5,482 nucleotides of DNA, taken from contig CAMPHE010000137.1 in the NCBI GenBank assembly GCA_946885815.1, positions 1 to 5,482 on the forward strand, given 5' to 3'. Positions 1 through 5,464 of the stretch are shown here, piece by piece (position 1 is the first letter of the stretch; each line of letters opens with the position of its first letter). Below the pieces are notes generated by a model, which saw only the letters and a program-made list of their open reading frames with translations, was not told the origin of the DNA and did no database searches. Made by a program: the position numbers and the translations under genes. This DNA comes from an uncultured Arenimonas sp. GTDB taxonomy: Bacteria > Pseudomonadota > Gammaproteobacteria > Xanthomonadales > Xanthomonadaceae.

Positions 1-161
1 ATGCCGCAGACGATGCCGATCAGCGTCGTCTTGCCGGCGCCGTTCGGGCCGAGCAGCGCGAAGATCTCGCCGCGGCGGATGTCGAGGTCGACCGACGTCA
101 GCGCGCGGTGGCCCGTCGCGTACGTCTTCGATACTTCGCGGATCGTCAGGATGGGGTCCAT
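1..161 (-). CDS. ABC transporter ATP-binding protein, N-terminal fragment
   Basis: This is the first 53 codons of an ABC ATPase; the rest lies beyond the left edge. The protein begins [20 protein letters not shown]. It shows the A-loop aromatic (Tyr14), the usual first beta-strands, and a perfect Walker A motif, GPNGAGKTT, at residues 38-46 with the catalytic Lys at 44. The stretch just after it (TLIGIVCG) is typical of ATPases of ABC-2 type exporters (the YadG/drug-export kind). By analogy it would hydrolyse ATP at the inner membrane to power an exporter whose permease is usually encoded next door, here off the window to the left. The ATG at 161 has a GAGG about 5 nt upstream and a -10-like box 25 nt upstream, which supports this start. 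Walker B, the signature motif and the substrate cannot be seen. The ABC family call is very sure; the ABC-2 subtype is an inference. Confidence 0.95.
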   Translation of the reverse strand, partial: MDPILTIREVSKTYATGHRALTSVDLDIRRGEIFALLGPNGAGKTTLIGIVCG

Positions 162-186
162 CGCGGCCTCGCTCGGCGAAGCCGCG

Positions 187-213
187 ATTCTAGCCGCGTC
201 GGCGCCGCGTCAG
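187..213 (-). promoter_or_regulatory. Putative promoter of the ABC ATPase gene
   Basis: Read on the minus strand, TAGAAT (187-192) matches the sigma70 -10 consensus at five of six positions. A weak -35-like CTGACG (208-213, four of six) sits 15 nt upstream and overlaps the stop codon of the preceding gene. The box ends 25 nt before the ATG at 161, which would give a short leader carrying the GAGG ribosome binding site. This suggests the ATPase can be transcribed independently of the two exoprotein genes upstream. The spacer is shorter than the usual 17 nt, so the -35 assignment is weak. Confidence 0.45.
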
Positions 214-1055
214 TTGAACCAGTTGCCGCCGGCGTCGGTGCAGTCCGGGTCTTCGCCGTTGGGGCCGATCACCGTGTTGTCGCGCAGGATCGTCAGGGAA
301 CTCGACGGACAGCCGATGCCGACCGACCCGCCCGGGGCGGCGGTGGAGACGAAGTTGCCGGTGACGACCGCGCGCGTCCCGCTCTGCACGCTCAGCGGGG
401 ACGGCGCGCCGCCGGGGCCGCCGCTGATGCCGATGATGATGTTGTCGCGGAAGACGAGGCCGTCGGCGTTCGCACCGTAGATCCCGCGGGTGACGCTGCC
501 GTTGCCGGAAATCGTCACCTCGACGCGGTTGTCCGAGACTTCGGTGTTGCCGATCGCGACGATCGCGTAGACGAACGCGGTCGGCGAACCGCCGGTATCG
601 AGCACGACGTTGCGGCGGATGATCGCGCCGCTTTCGGCATAGATCGCCATCGCCCGGTTGGCTTCCAGCCGGCTGTCTTCGACCAGGCCCCCCTCGGCCT
701 GCAGGTTGATGCCGGTGTGGAAGCCGCGGATGTTGCAATCGCGCACGACGGTGTTGAGCTTCGCGGAACTCACCCCGTAGGTCTGTGTCGACACCCCCGC
801 CGCGAGGCCGCCGACCTTGAAGCCGTTGCAGTCGAGCGTGACGTTGTTCGCCCGGATCTCGATCGCGATGCCGGAGGCCATGCCGGTCGCCAGGTCCGCG
901 TCCAGACACCAGGTGCCCTGCGTCGTGATGACGGCCGGGAGCGACGCGATCGTGCCGGCGCACCCGTCGTAGGACGGCGCGGCGACGGCGTCCGTGGCGG
1001 GCCAGCTGGCCGCCAGCGCGACGGCGAGGAGGAACCGGAAGAGAGGAGAGGTCAT
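210..1055 (-). CDS. Secreted right-handed beta-helix-like protein, copy A (unknown function)
   Basis: This is a 281-residue predicted exoprotein of unknown function. Residues 1-25 form a signal peptide with an Ala-Val-Ala cleavage motif at 23-25. The mature part holds six cysteines (32, 50, 76, 107, 249, 272), all conserved in the neighbouring paralog. Repeated short strands each carry an inward-type Asn or equivalent: DCN at 75-77, DCN at 106-108, EDS at 126-128, RRN at 147-149, SDN at 174-176, RDN at 203-205, TGN at 232-234 and RDN at 258-260. Spacing is 20-31 residues, as in right-handed parallel beta-helix (PbH1) proteins. The protein ends DPDCTDAGGNWFN. I see no polysaccharide-lyase catalytic set. 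The start at 1055 has GGAG (1065-1068) 9 nt upstream; an alternative ATG at 1061, two codons longer, would leave only 3 nt of spacing. The gene lies 29 bp after copy B with no promoter-like box, so the two are probably cotranscribed. The fold is inferred, and the function is unknown. Confidence 0.88.
   Translation of the reverse strand: MTSPLFRFLLAVALAASWPATDAVAAPSYDGCAGTIASLPAVITTQGTWCLDADLATGMASGIAIEIRANNVTLDCNGFKVGGLAAGVSTQTYGVSSAKLNTVVRDCNIRGFHTGINLQAEGGLVEDSRLEANRAMAIYAESGAIIRRNVVLDTGGSPTAFVYAIVAIGNTEVSDNRVEVTISGNGSVTRGIYGANADGLVFRDNIIIGISGGPGGAPSPLSVQSGTRAVVTGNFVSTAAPGGSVGIGCPSSSLTILRDNTVIGPNGEDPDCTDAGGNWFN
814..852 (-). repeat. 39-bp perfect repeat, copy in paralog A
   Basis: This stretch is base-for-base identical to 1698-1736 and encodes the block around NNVTLDCNGFKVG (roughly residues 70-82). 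It is the longest identical run I found between the two paralogous genes. It lies in a region where the protein is unchanged for 18 residues. It is a trace of gene duplication, kept by protein constraint and codon bias or by gene conversion. Confidence 0.9.
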
Positions 1056-1084
1056 GGGCATGTGCTCCAGCAGGCGCGCGGCGA

Positions 1085-1942
1085 TCAGTTGAACCAGTTG
1101 GATCCGCCGTCCGTGCAGTCGACGTCTTCCGCGGAGAAGCCGAGGACGAAGTTTTCCCTGACGATGACGAGGCTGCCGTTCGGGCAGCCGATGCCGTTCA
1201 GGGCGACCACGGCGCCCACGCCCGACACGATGTTTCCCGACACCGTGCCGCGCGGGCCGACGCCACCGACCAGAATCGGGCTGGCACCGGTGCTGCCGGC
1301 ATGGATGCCGACGACGATGTTCTCCTCGATCACCAGGCCGTCGGGATTGAAGCCGTAGATTCCGTAACCACCGAGCGTGTTGCCCGGGCTGGCGACCGTA
1401 CCGTCGACGCGGTTGCCGGAAACCCCGGTCGAGCCGCCCGCGGAGATCGCGGTCGCGGTGCCGTTCGGCGCGCCGCCGGTGTCCAGCACGAGATTGCGCC
1501 GGATGACCGCCCCCGTCATGGCGACGATGCCGACCTGCGTATTGGCCTCGACGCGGTTGTCCTCGACCACGGCCCCGTCCGCGCCGACGGAGATCCCGAC
1601 GCGGAAGCCCCGCACGTGACAGGCACGGATCACGGTGTTCAGGTTGCTGGAGACGATCCCTTCGGTGAGCGTCGCGGTCCCCGCGGCGAGGCCGCCCACC
1701 TTGAAGCCGTTGCAGTCGAGCGTGACGTTGTTCGCCTCGATGCTGATCGCCTTGCCGGAATCCATCGCGGTGGACAGGTCGCCTTTCAGGCACCACGTGC
1801 CCTGCGACGAGATCACCACCGGAATCGACGTGATCGTGCCGGTGCAGGCGTCGTAGGCCGGCGCCGCACGTGCCGGGGCGCCCGTGACCAGCAGCGCGGC
1901 GACCGCGGGAATCAGGCAGGACAGGACGTGGCGAAGCGACAT
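1085..1942 (-). CDS. Secreted right-handed beta-helix-like protein, copy B (unknown function)
   Basis: This 285-residue protein is a paralog of the gene just downstream. A signal peptide spans residues 1-26, with an Ala-Arg-Ala motif at 24-26. The six mature cysteines (33, 51, 77, 108, 253, 276) align with those of copy A; a further Cys9 lies in the signal peptide. Between residues 28-157 here and 27-156 of copy A, 83 of 130 residues are identical by hand count; the C-terminal half is more diverged. Asn-bearing turns recur at 129 (EDN), 150 (RRN), 177 (SGN), 208 (EEN), 237 (SGN) and 264 (REN), fitting a beta-helix. The end is DVDCTDGGSNWFN, as in copy A. The chosen ATG has GGAG 8 nt upstream (1951-1954), and the signal peptide begins directly there. 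Possible roles include a surface or periplasmic carbohydrate-binding or structural protein, but nothing visible fixes one. Exported location and paralogy are well supported. Confidence 0.88.
   Translation of the reverse strand: MSLRHVLSCLIPAVAALLVTGAPARAAPAYDACTGTITSIPVVISSQGTWCLKGDLSTAMDSGKAISIEANNVTLDCNGFKVGGLAAGTATLTEGIVSSNLNTVIRACHVRGFRVGISVGADGAVVEDNRVEANTQVGIVAMTGAVIRRNLVLDTGGAPNGTATAISAGGSTGVSGNRVDGTVASPGNTLGGYGIYGFNPDGLVIEENIVVGIHAGSTGASPILVGGVGPRGTVSGNIVSGVGAVVALNGIGCPNGSLVIVRENFVLGFSAEDVDCTDGGSNWFN
1698..1736 (-). repeat. 39-bp perfect repeat, copy in paralog B
   Basis: This is the partner of 814-852, offset by 884 bp. The flanking codons differ on both sides. An imperfectly matching segment continues at 1687-1697, where only one base separates it from the perfect run. 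Confidence 0.9.
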
Positions 1943-2044
1943 GGCGGGCACTCCGGGGGGAGGTGATAGCCGGAACGGCCCCCTGCCGGCGCGTCGGCCA
2001 ACCCGGCGCGATCTACACTCTCCCGTCCCCACCGGATGTGCCCC
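1943..2044. promoter_or_regulatory. Divergent intergenic control region
   Basis: This 102-bp gap separates the leftward exoprotein pair from the rightward esterase gene, so both promoters must lie in or near it. On the minus strand, TATCAC (1963-1968, four of six matches to the -10 consensus) lies 20 nt before the copy B ATG, and a GGAG (1951-1954) lies 8 nt before it. The run around 1951-1962 is self-complementary (CTCC and GGAG arms of 4 bp), so that ribosome site might be weakly paired. I see no convincing -35 boxes and no clear operator palindrome. Confidence 0.5.
2014..2019 (+). promoter_or_regulatory. Putative -10 box of the esterase gene
   Basis: TACACT matches the -10 consensus at four of six positions, including the first, second and last bases. 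It stands out as a relatively AT-rich spot in GC-rich DNA and ends 25 nt before the ATG at 2045, the same distance as the -10 box of the ABC gene. No good -35 is visible at the expected place. Confidence 0.4.
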
Positions 2045-2872
2045 ATGACCCGCTTTCCCGCGTCCCTGATCGCCGCGCTGTTCATCGTTCCCGCCGCCGC
2101 GCTCGCCGCCGACCTGCCGCCGAGCGCCGGACCGGGCGTCCGCGTGCTGGAACCGATGACGATTCCCGGGCTCGACCGCGAGCGCACCATCCGCCTGTAC
2201 CTGCCGCCGGGCTACGACGCATCGACGAAGCGCTATCCGGTGCTCTACATGCACGACGGGCAGAACCTGTTCGACGACGCCACCTCGTACGTCGGCGAGT
2301 GGGGCGTCGACGAGGCCCTCGATGCGCTCGCGGCCGAGGGCCTGGAGCTGATCGTCGTCGGCATCGACCACGGCGGCGAGAAGCGGTTCAACGAACTCAG
2401 CCCGTGGGCGCACCCGCGGTTCGGCGCCGGCGAGAACGCGCGGTACACCGCCTTCATCGTCGACGTGGTGAAGCCGCACGTCGACGCGAACTACCGCACG
2501 CGGCCGGAACGCGAGCACACCGGGATCATGGGCAGCTCGATGGGCGGCATCGCGTCGCATTACGCGCTCTATTCGTACGGCGGCACGTTCTCGAAGGCGG
2601 GCATCTTCTCGCCGGCGTACTGGACCGGTCCGGCGATCGCAGCGTGGACGGACACGGCGATCCTGCGCCCCGACGCGCGGGTCTGGATGAACATGGGCGA
2701 GAAGGAAGGGGACGACATGACCCGGCCCTTCGCGGGGATGTCCGCCCTGGTCGCCGCCGATGTCGCGCCGGAAAACTTCCACGCCGCCGTCGTTCCGGGC
2801 GCCGGGCACAACGAGAAATTCTGGCGCGCGGAGTTTCCCGCCGCCATCCGGTTTCTCTACGGCAGCGACTGA
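2045..2872 (+). CDS. Secreted esterase-like alpha/beta hydrolase (putative esterase family)
   Basis: This 275-residue protein belongs to the putative esterase family (PF00756; relatives include enterochelin esterase-type and esterase D-type enzymes). Residues 1-21 form a signal peptide ending in Ala-Leu-Ala, so it acts in the periplasm or outside the cell. Family landmarks appear in order: RTIRLYLPPGYD (48-58), YPVLYMHDGQNLFDD (64-78), the nucleophile elbow G-S-S-M-G with Ser165 (163-167), the acid candidates in GEKEGDD (218-224), and the catalytic His255 in GAGHNEKFW. All three parts of the triad are therefore present, and the length is normal for a single-domain member. It would hydrolyse an ester; the substrate (feruloyl or acetyl groups on polysaccharide, siderophore, or other) cannot be read from sequence. 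An ATG at 2036 in the same frame adds three residues (MCP); I prefer 2045 because a GGA lies 8 nt upstream and the signal peptide then starts MTRF. It is transcribed divergently from the beta-helix pair. Confidence 0.92.
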   Translation: MTRFPASLIAALFIVPAAALAADLPPSAGPGVRVLEPMTIPGLDRERTIRLYLPPGYDASTKRYPVLYMHDGQNLFDDATSYVGEWGVDEALDALAAEGLELIVVGIDHGGEKRFNELSPWAHPRFGAGENARYTAFIVDVVKPHVDANYRTRPEREHTGIMGSSMGGIASHYALYSYGGTFSKAGIFSPAYWTGPAIAAWTDTAILRPDARVWMNMGEKEGDDMTRPFAGMSALVAADVAPENFHAAVVPGAGHNEKFWRAEFPAAIRFLYGSD

Positions 2873-2915
2873 CCGGCGCGAAGCGCGGAGCATCGCGAAG
2901 TCGGGGCGTTCGCCG

Positions 2916-2935
2916 CCGCGTCACTCGCGACGCGG
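2916..2935. other. 7-bp inverted repeat beside a -10-like box
   Basis: CCGCGTC (2916-2922) and GACGCGG (2929-2935) are perfect reverse complements around a 6-nt loop. The repeat sits between the esterase stop and the small gene, directly abutting the -10-like TATCAC at 2936. No T-run follows, so it is a poor terminator. It could be an operator or a chance hairpin in GC-rich DNA. Confidence 0.35.
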
Positions 2936-2941
2936 TATCAC
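2936..2941 (+). promoter_or_regulatory. Putative -10 box of the small hydrophilic gene
   Basis: TATCAC (four of six matches to the -10 consensus) ends 26 nt before the ATG at 2968. This placement is close to the boxes of the ABC and esterase genes. No convincing -35 lies 16-18 nt upstream; that space is occupied by the inverted repeat at 2916-2935. Confidence 0.35.
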
Positions 2942-2955
2942 GGGTGCACCGACAC

Positions 2956-2961
2956 GAGGAG
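2956..2961 (+). promoter_or_regulatory. Strong ribosome binding site of the small gene
   Basis: GAGGAG lies 6 nt before the ATG at 2968. It is one of the clearest Shine-Dalgarno sequences in the window. It settles the start of the small gene, whose reading frame stays open much further upstream only because it runs in a non-coding frame of the esterase gene. Confidence 0.75.
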
Positions 2962-2967
2962 CACGCC

Positions 2968-3342
2968 ATGACGACGCCGAAGCACAACGACAAGCCCGGA
3001 ACGACGCGCGGCACGACGCCGCAGGAGCAGATCGCCGCGGGGCGTGACGAGCGCGACGCCAATCGGCAGCAGGGCAATGCGGGCAACGCCGGCCAGAAGG
3101 ACGGTGCGCCGGGCGGCGCGCAGTCGCGGCGCGGGCTCGAGGATCCGCCGGCCCGCAGCGGCAACGGCCAGGTCGACCTGAAGCCGGGCAGCGCCGATGC
3201 CGGCGTGCACGGCGGCAATCGCCAGTCGACCGACCTGCAGCAGGGCAGCCAGCGCCAGAAGCAGGCGCTTCAGGGCGAAGCCGATCGCCGGCGCGACCCC
3301 GAAGACGACACGCGCGATCCGTTCGATCCGCCGGCCTGCTGA
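2968..3342 (+). CDS. Small hydrophilic, probably disordered protein (unknown function)
   Basis: This 124-residue protein begins MTTPKHNDKPGTTRGTTPQE. I do not recognise it as a named family. Its composition is extreme: 18 glycines (about 15 %), many Gln, Arg, Asp and Asn, one Phe (119), no Trp or Tyr, and almost no aliphatic residues beyond a few Leu and Val. It has no signal peptide or membrane segment. Phrases such as NRQQGNAGNAGQKDGAPGG and DLQQGSQRQKQ give it a low-complexity, Gln/Gly-rich middle, followed by an acidic-basic end (DRRRDPEDDTRDPFDPPAC) with a single terminal Cys124. This is the profile of an intrinsically disordered cytoplasmic protein, resembling hydrophilins and small stress-induced proteins; that role is an inference. 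The clear ribosome binding site and the stop shortly before the kinase leader support it as a real gene. It has its own possible promoter, so it need not be cotranscribed with the esterase. Confidence 0.78.
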   Translation: MTTPKHNDKPGTTRGTTPQEQIAAGRDERDANRQQGNAGNAGQKDGAPGGAQSRRGLEDPPARSGNGQVDLKPGSADAGVHGGNRQSTDLQQGSQRQKQALQGEADRRRDPEDDTRDPFDPPAC

Positions 3343-3364
3343 CGACGCGGCGACGCGCAACCGG

Positions 3365-3370
3365 TAAAAA
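3365..3370 (+). promoter_or_regulatory. Possible -10 box for the kinase gene
   Basis: TAAAAA, inside the AT-rich island TAAAAATTT (3365-3373), is the only such island in the gap before the kinase and matches the -10 consensus at four of six positions. A transcript from it would start near 3377, just before the first leader hairpin, and leave an 80-nt leader. No -35 is recognisable. The same island read on the other strand is a T-run after the hairpin at 3380-3402, so it may instead be part of a leftward terminator. Confidence 0.3.
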
Positions 3371-3379
3371 TTTCGCGGT

Positions 3380-3402
3380 GCGCGCCCTTGTCCGGGGCGC
3401 GC
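3380..3402. terminator. GC-rich hairpin, possible leftward (antisense) terminator
   Basis: GCGCGCCC (3380-3387) and GGGCGCGC (3395-3402) form a perfect 8-bp stem with a 7-nt loop. Rightwards no T-run follows, so it would not be a classic terminator for the small gene. Leftwards it is followed within a few bases by a run of five T. No leftward gene precedes it in the window, so such a terminator would only stop antisense transcription from the kinase region. It may equally be a structural part of the kinase leader. Confidence 0.35.
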
Positions 3403-3421
3403 GTGGCAGGGACACTGGCCG

Positions 3422-3446
3422 TCCGGCGCCCGGGGAGGCGCCCGGA
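3422..3446 (+). promoter_or_regulatory. Leader hairpin covering the kinase ribosome binding site
   Basis: TCCGGCGCC (3422-3430) pairs with GGCGCCCGGA (3437-3446), giving nine base pairs with a single bulged C and a 6-nt loop. The 3' arm contains three of the four bases of the GGAG (3444-3447) that lies 7 nt before the kinase ATG. In the mRNA this stem would hide the ribosome site, so it could limit or control kinase translation. The pairing is read directly; a regulatory role is an inference, and strong stems are common in DNA of this composition. Confidence 0.4.
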
Positions 3447-3454
3447 GCGATGCG

Positions 3455-5464
3455 ATGCCACCCACCGCACCGTACGACCGGCAGACGTTCCTGCTGCAGC
3501 TCGGCGATCGCATCCGCGACCTCGCCGACGCCGACGCGATCGTCGAAACGACGGTCGATGCGCTGGGCGTGCACTTGGGCGCGTCGCGCGTCGTCTACGC
3601 CGAAATCGACGCCGACGGCCACACCGCGCGCGTCGTCGCCGACTGGAGCGACGGTTCGCTGCCCAGTCTCGTCGGCGAGCACACGCTCGACCCCTTCGGC
3701 GACGCGCTCGCCCGCCAATGGCGCGCCGGCCGCGCGGCGCGCATCGACGACGTCGCCAACGACCATCGGGTCGAGATTTCCGCCGGGCGGGCGATGTACG
3801 AAGGCCTCGGCGTCGCCGCGTCGATGTGCACGCCGCTGCTCCGCCATGGACGGCTGGCGGCGATGATCGCGGTCGACAGCATCGTGCCGCGCACGTGGAC
3901 CGACGCCGAATTCGTGCTGCTGCAGGAAGTCGCCGAGCGCACGCGCGAAGCGGTCGAACGCGCGATCGCCGAGGCCGCCGGCCGCGAGAGCGAGGCGCGC
4001 TACCGGATGCTGTTCGACTCGATCGCGCAGGGGTTCTGCACGATCGACGTGCTGTTCGACGACGCCGGCACGCCGTGCGACTACCGGTTCGTCGAGGTCA
4101 ACGCCTCGTTCACCCGCCAGACCGGGATGCACGACGCGATCGGCCGCACGATGCTCGAATACGCTCCCGACCACGAACAGGTGTGGTTCGACACCTACGG
4201 CCGGGTCGCGACGACCGGCGTCCCCGAATCGTTCGAGGCGCAGGCGCGCGCGCTCGGGCGCTGGTACGAGGTGTATGCGTTCCGCGTCGGCGAGCCGGAT
4301 CAGCGGCGCGTCGGCGTGCTGTTCAACGACATCAGCGACCGTCGCCTCGCCGAGCTGGCGTTGCGCGAAAGCGAGCTGCGGCTGTCGACGCTGGTCGAAG
4401 GCATCCCGCAGCTGGTGTGGCGCGCGCGCAGCGGTGGCGACGCGACCTGGACCAGCCCCCAGTGGGGTGCGTTCACCGGACAGGGTTTCGACGCGAGCCT
4501 CGGGCAGGGCTGGCTCGACGTGGTGCACCCGGACGATCGCGAAGCTTCGATGCAGGCGTGGTCGAGGGCGTCGAAACTCGGCCTGCACACCGTCGACCAC
4601 CGCATCCGGCGCGCCGACGGCACCTGGGTATGGCACGCGACGCGCGCGCGGCCGCTGCGCGACAGCAGCGGCGAGATCGTCGAATGGCTCGGCACCACCA
4701 CCGACGTGCAGCGGCTGATGGAACTGCAGGAAGAGAAGGACCGGCTGGTCGCGCAGCTCGCCGAGGCCGACCGGCGCAAGGACGAGTTCCTCGCGACCCT
4801 CGCGCACGAACTGCGCAATCCGCTGGCGCCGCTGACGAACGCGGTGCAGGTGCTGGGCATGGTCGGCGGTGACGCCGAGCGCATCGAGCAGATGCGGCGG
4901 ATGATCGAGCGGCAGCTGCGGCACATGGCGCGGCTGGTCGACGACCTGCTCGACGTGAGCCGCATCAGCCGCGGCCAGGTGACGCTGCGCCGGCGCGGCT
5001 TCGACCTCGTGCAGGTGGTACGGGGCGCGGTGGAAAGCTGCCAGCCGCTGGTCGACGCCCAGGAGCACGCGCTCGTGCTCGACCTGCCGGACACCGCCGT
5101 GCCCGTACTCGCCGACGAGACGCGCATCGCGCAGGCCGTCGCCAACCTGGTCAACAATGCCGCCAAGTACACGCCGCGCGGCGGCCACCTGCGCGTCCAG
5201 TTGCGTCGCGGCGCCGGGACGACGGTCGAGGTGGTGGTCGCCGACGACGGCGTCGGCATCCCGCCCGAACTGCTGCCGGGCGTCTTCGAGATGTTCGTGC
5301 AGGCCCCGGGCGCCCGCGGCAATCGCCACGGCGGACTCGGCCTCGGGCTCGCGATCGCGCGGCAGATGGCGGAGATGCACGGCGGCACGCTCGTCGGCCA
5401 CAGCGACGGCCCGGGCACCGGGTGCACGTTCGTGCTGACGTTGCCGGTCGTCGCGCAGAACTGA
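3455..5464 (+). CDS. Soluble GAF-PAS-PAS sensor histidine kinase
   Basis: This is a complete 669-residue two-component sensor kinase. In order it has a GAF domain (about 20-170), a first PAS domain (about 182-296, starting RYRMLFDSIAQGF and ending in a GVLFNDISDRR-type PAC segment), a second PAS of the PAS_3 kind (about 306-418, with VHPDDREA and HRIRRADGTWVWH), a short helical linker (about 420-442), HisKA (about 442-508) and HATPase_c (about 553-665). The phospho-accepting His451 sits in HELRNP. The N-box is NLVNNAAKYT (Asn568, Lys571), G1 is DDGVGI (597-602), the F-box is FEMF (611-614), and G2 is GGLGLGLAI (626-634). No membrane segment or signal peptide is present, so it senses a cytoplasmic or diffusible signal; the GAF and PAS ligands are unknown. 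It ends after the ATPase domain without a receiver, so it needs a separate response regulator, not seen here. ATG 3455 is the first start codon after the in-frame stop at 3365, with GGAG 7 nt upstream. Confidence 0.96.
   Translation: MPPTAPYDRQTFLLQLGDRIRDLADADAIVETTVDALGVHLGASRVVYAEIDADGHTARVVADWSDGSLPSLVGEHTLDPFGDALARQWRAGRAARIDDVANDHRVEISAGRAMYEGLGVAASMCTPLLRHGRLAAMIAVDSIVPRTWTDAEFVLLQEVAERTREAVERAIAEAAGRESEARYRMLFDSIAQGFCTIDVLFDDAGTPCDYRFVEVNASFTRQTGMHDAIGRTMLEYAPDHEQVWFDTYGRVATTGVPESFEAQARALGRWYEVYAFRVGEPDQRRVGVLFNDISDRRLAELALRESELRLSTLVEGIPQLVWRARSGGDATWTSPQWGAFTGQGFDASLGQGWLDVVHPDDREASMQAWSRASKLGLHTVDHRIRRADGTWVWHATRARPLRDSSGEIVEWLGTTTDVQRLMELQEEKDRLVAQLAEADRRKDEFLATLAHELRNPLAPLTNAVQVLGMVGGDAERIEQMRRMIERQLRHMARLVDDLLDVSRISRGQVTLRRRGFDLVQVVRGAVESCQPLVDAQEHALVLDLPDTAVPVLADETRIAQAVANLVNNAAKYTPRGGHLRVQLRRGAGTTVEVVVADDGVGIPPELLPGVFEMFVQAPGARGNRHGGLGLGLAIARQMAEMHGGTLVGHSDGPGTGCTFVLTLPVVAQN

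Noticed and set aside
108..1358. A 416-codon open frame on the plus strand opposite the exoprotein genes
   Set aside because: Its translation is low-complexity (Arg, Asp, Val, Ala) and no family is visible. The opposite strand has two paralogous genes with signal peptides, ribosome sites and conserved cysteines.
814..1736. The repeated 39-mers as a CRISPR-like or mobile-element repeat
   Set aside because: There are only two copies, 884 bp apart, each in frame at the same place in paralogous genes, with no spacers or terminal inverted repeats.
1056..1796. An upstream extension of exoprotein copy A into copy B
   Set aside because: This frame reads through copy B out of frame. The signal peptide of copy A starts at 1055 or 1061 after its own ribosome binding site.
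1943..2893. An upstream extension of exoprotein copy B opposite the esterase gene
   Set aside because: The signal peptide begins exactly at the ATG at 1942, which has a GGAG 8 nt upstream, as in its paralog. The extension is antisense to a convincing hydrolase gene.
2873..2900. A short GCGC-GAA-GCGC hairpin after the esterase stop as its terminator
   Set aside because: The stem is only 4 bp with no T-run, which is expected by chance in this composition.
1963..2967. An upstream extension of the small hydrophilic gene through the whole esterase region
   Set aside because: This part is an out-of-frame reading of the esterase gene. The GAGGAG at 2956-2961 and the change in composition place the true start at 2968.
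3388..4872. An Arg-rich open frame in another plus-strand frame of the kinase gene
   Set aside because: It is a frame-shifted shadow of the kinase, with no motif and an implausible arginine content.
2921..5401. A very long open frame (826 codons) on the minus strand opposite the kinase and small gene
   Set aside because: It is a shadow of strongly GC-biased third codon positions. Its translation is Arg/His/Ala/Asp-rich without any domain, while the plus strand encodes a textbook histidine kinase with all catalytic boxes.
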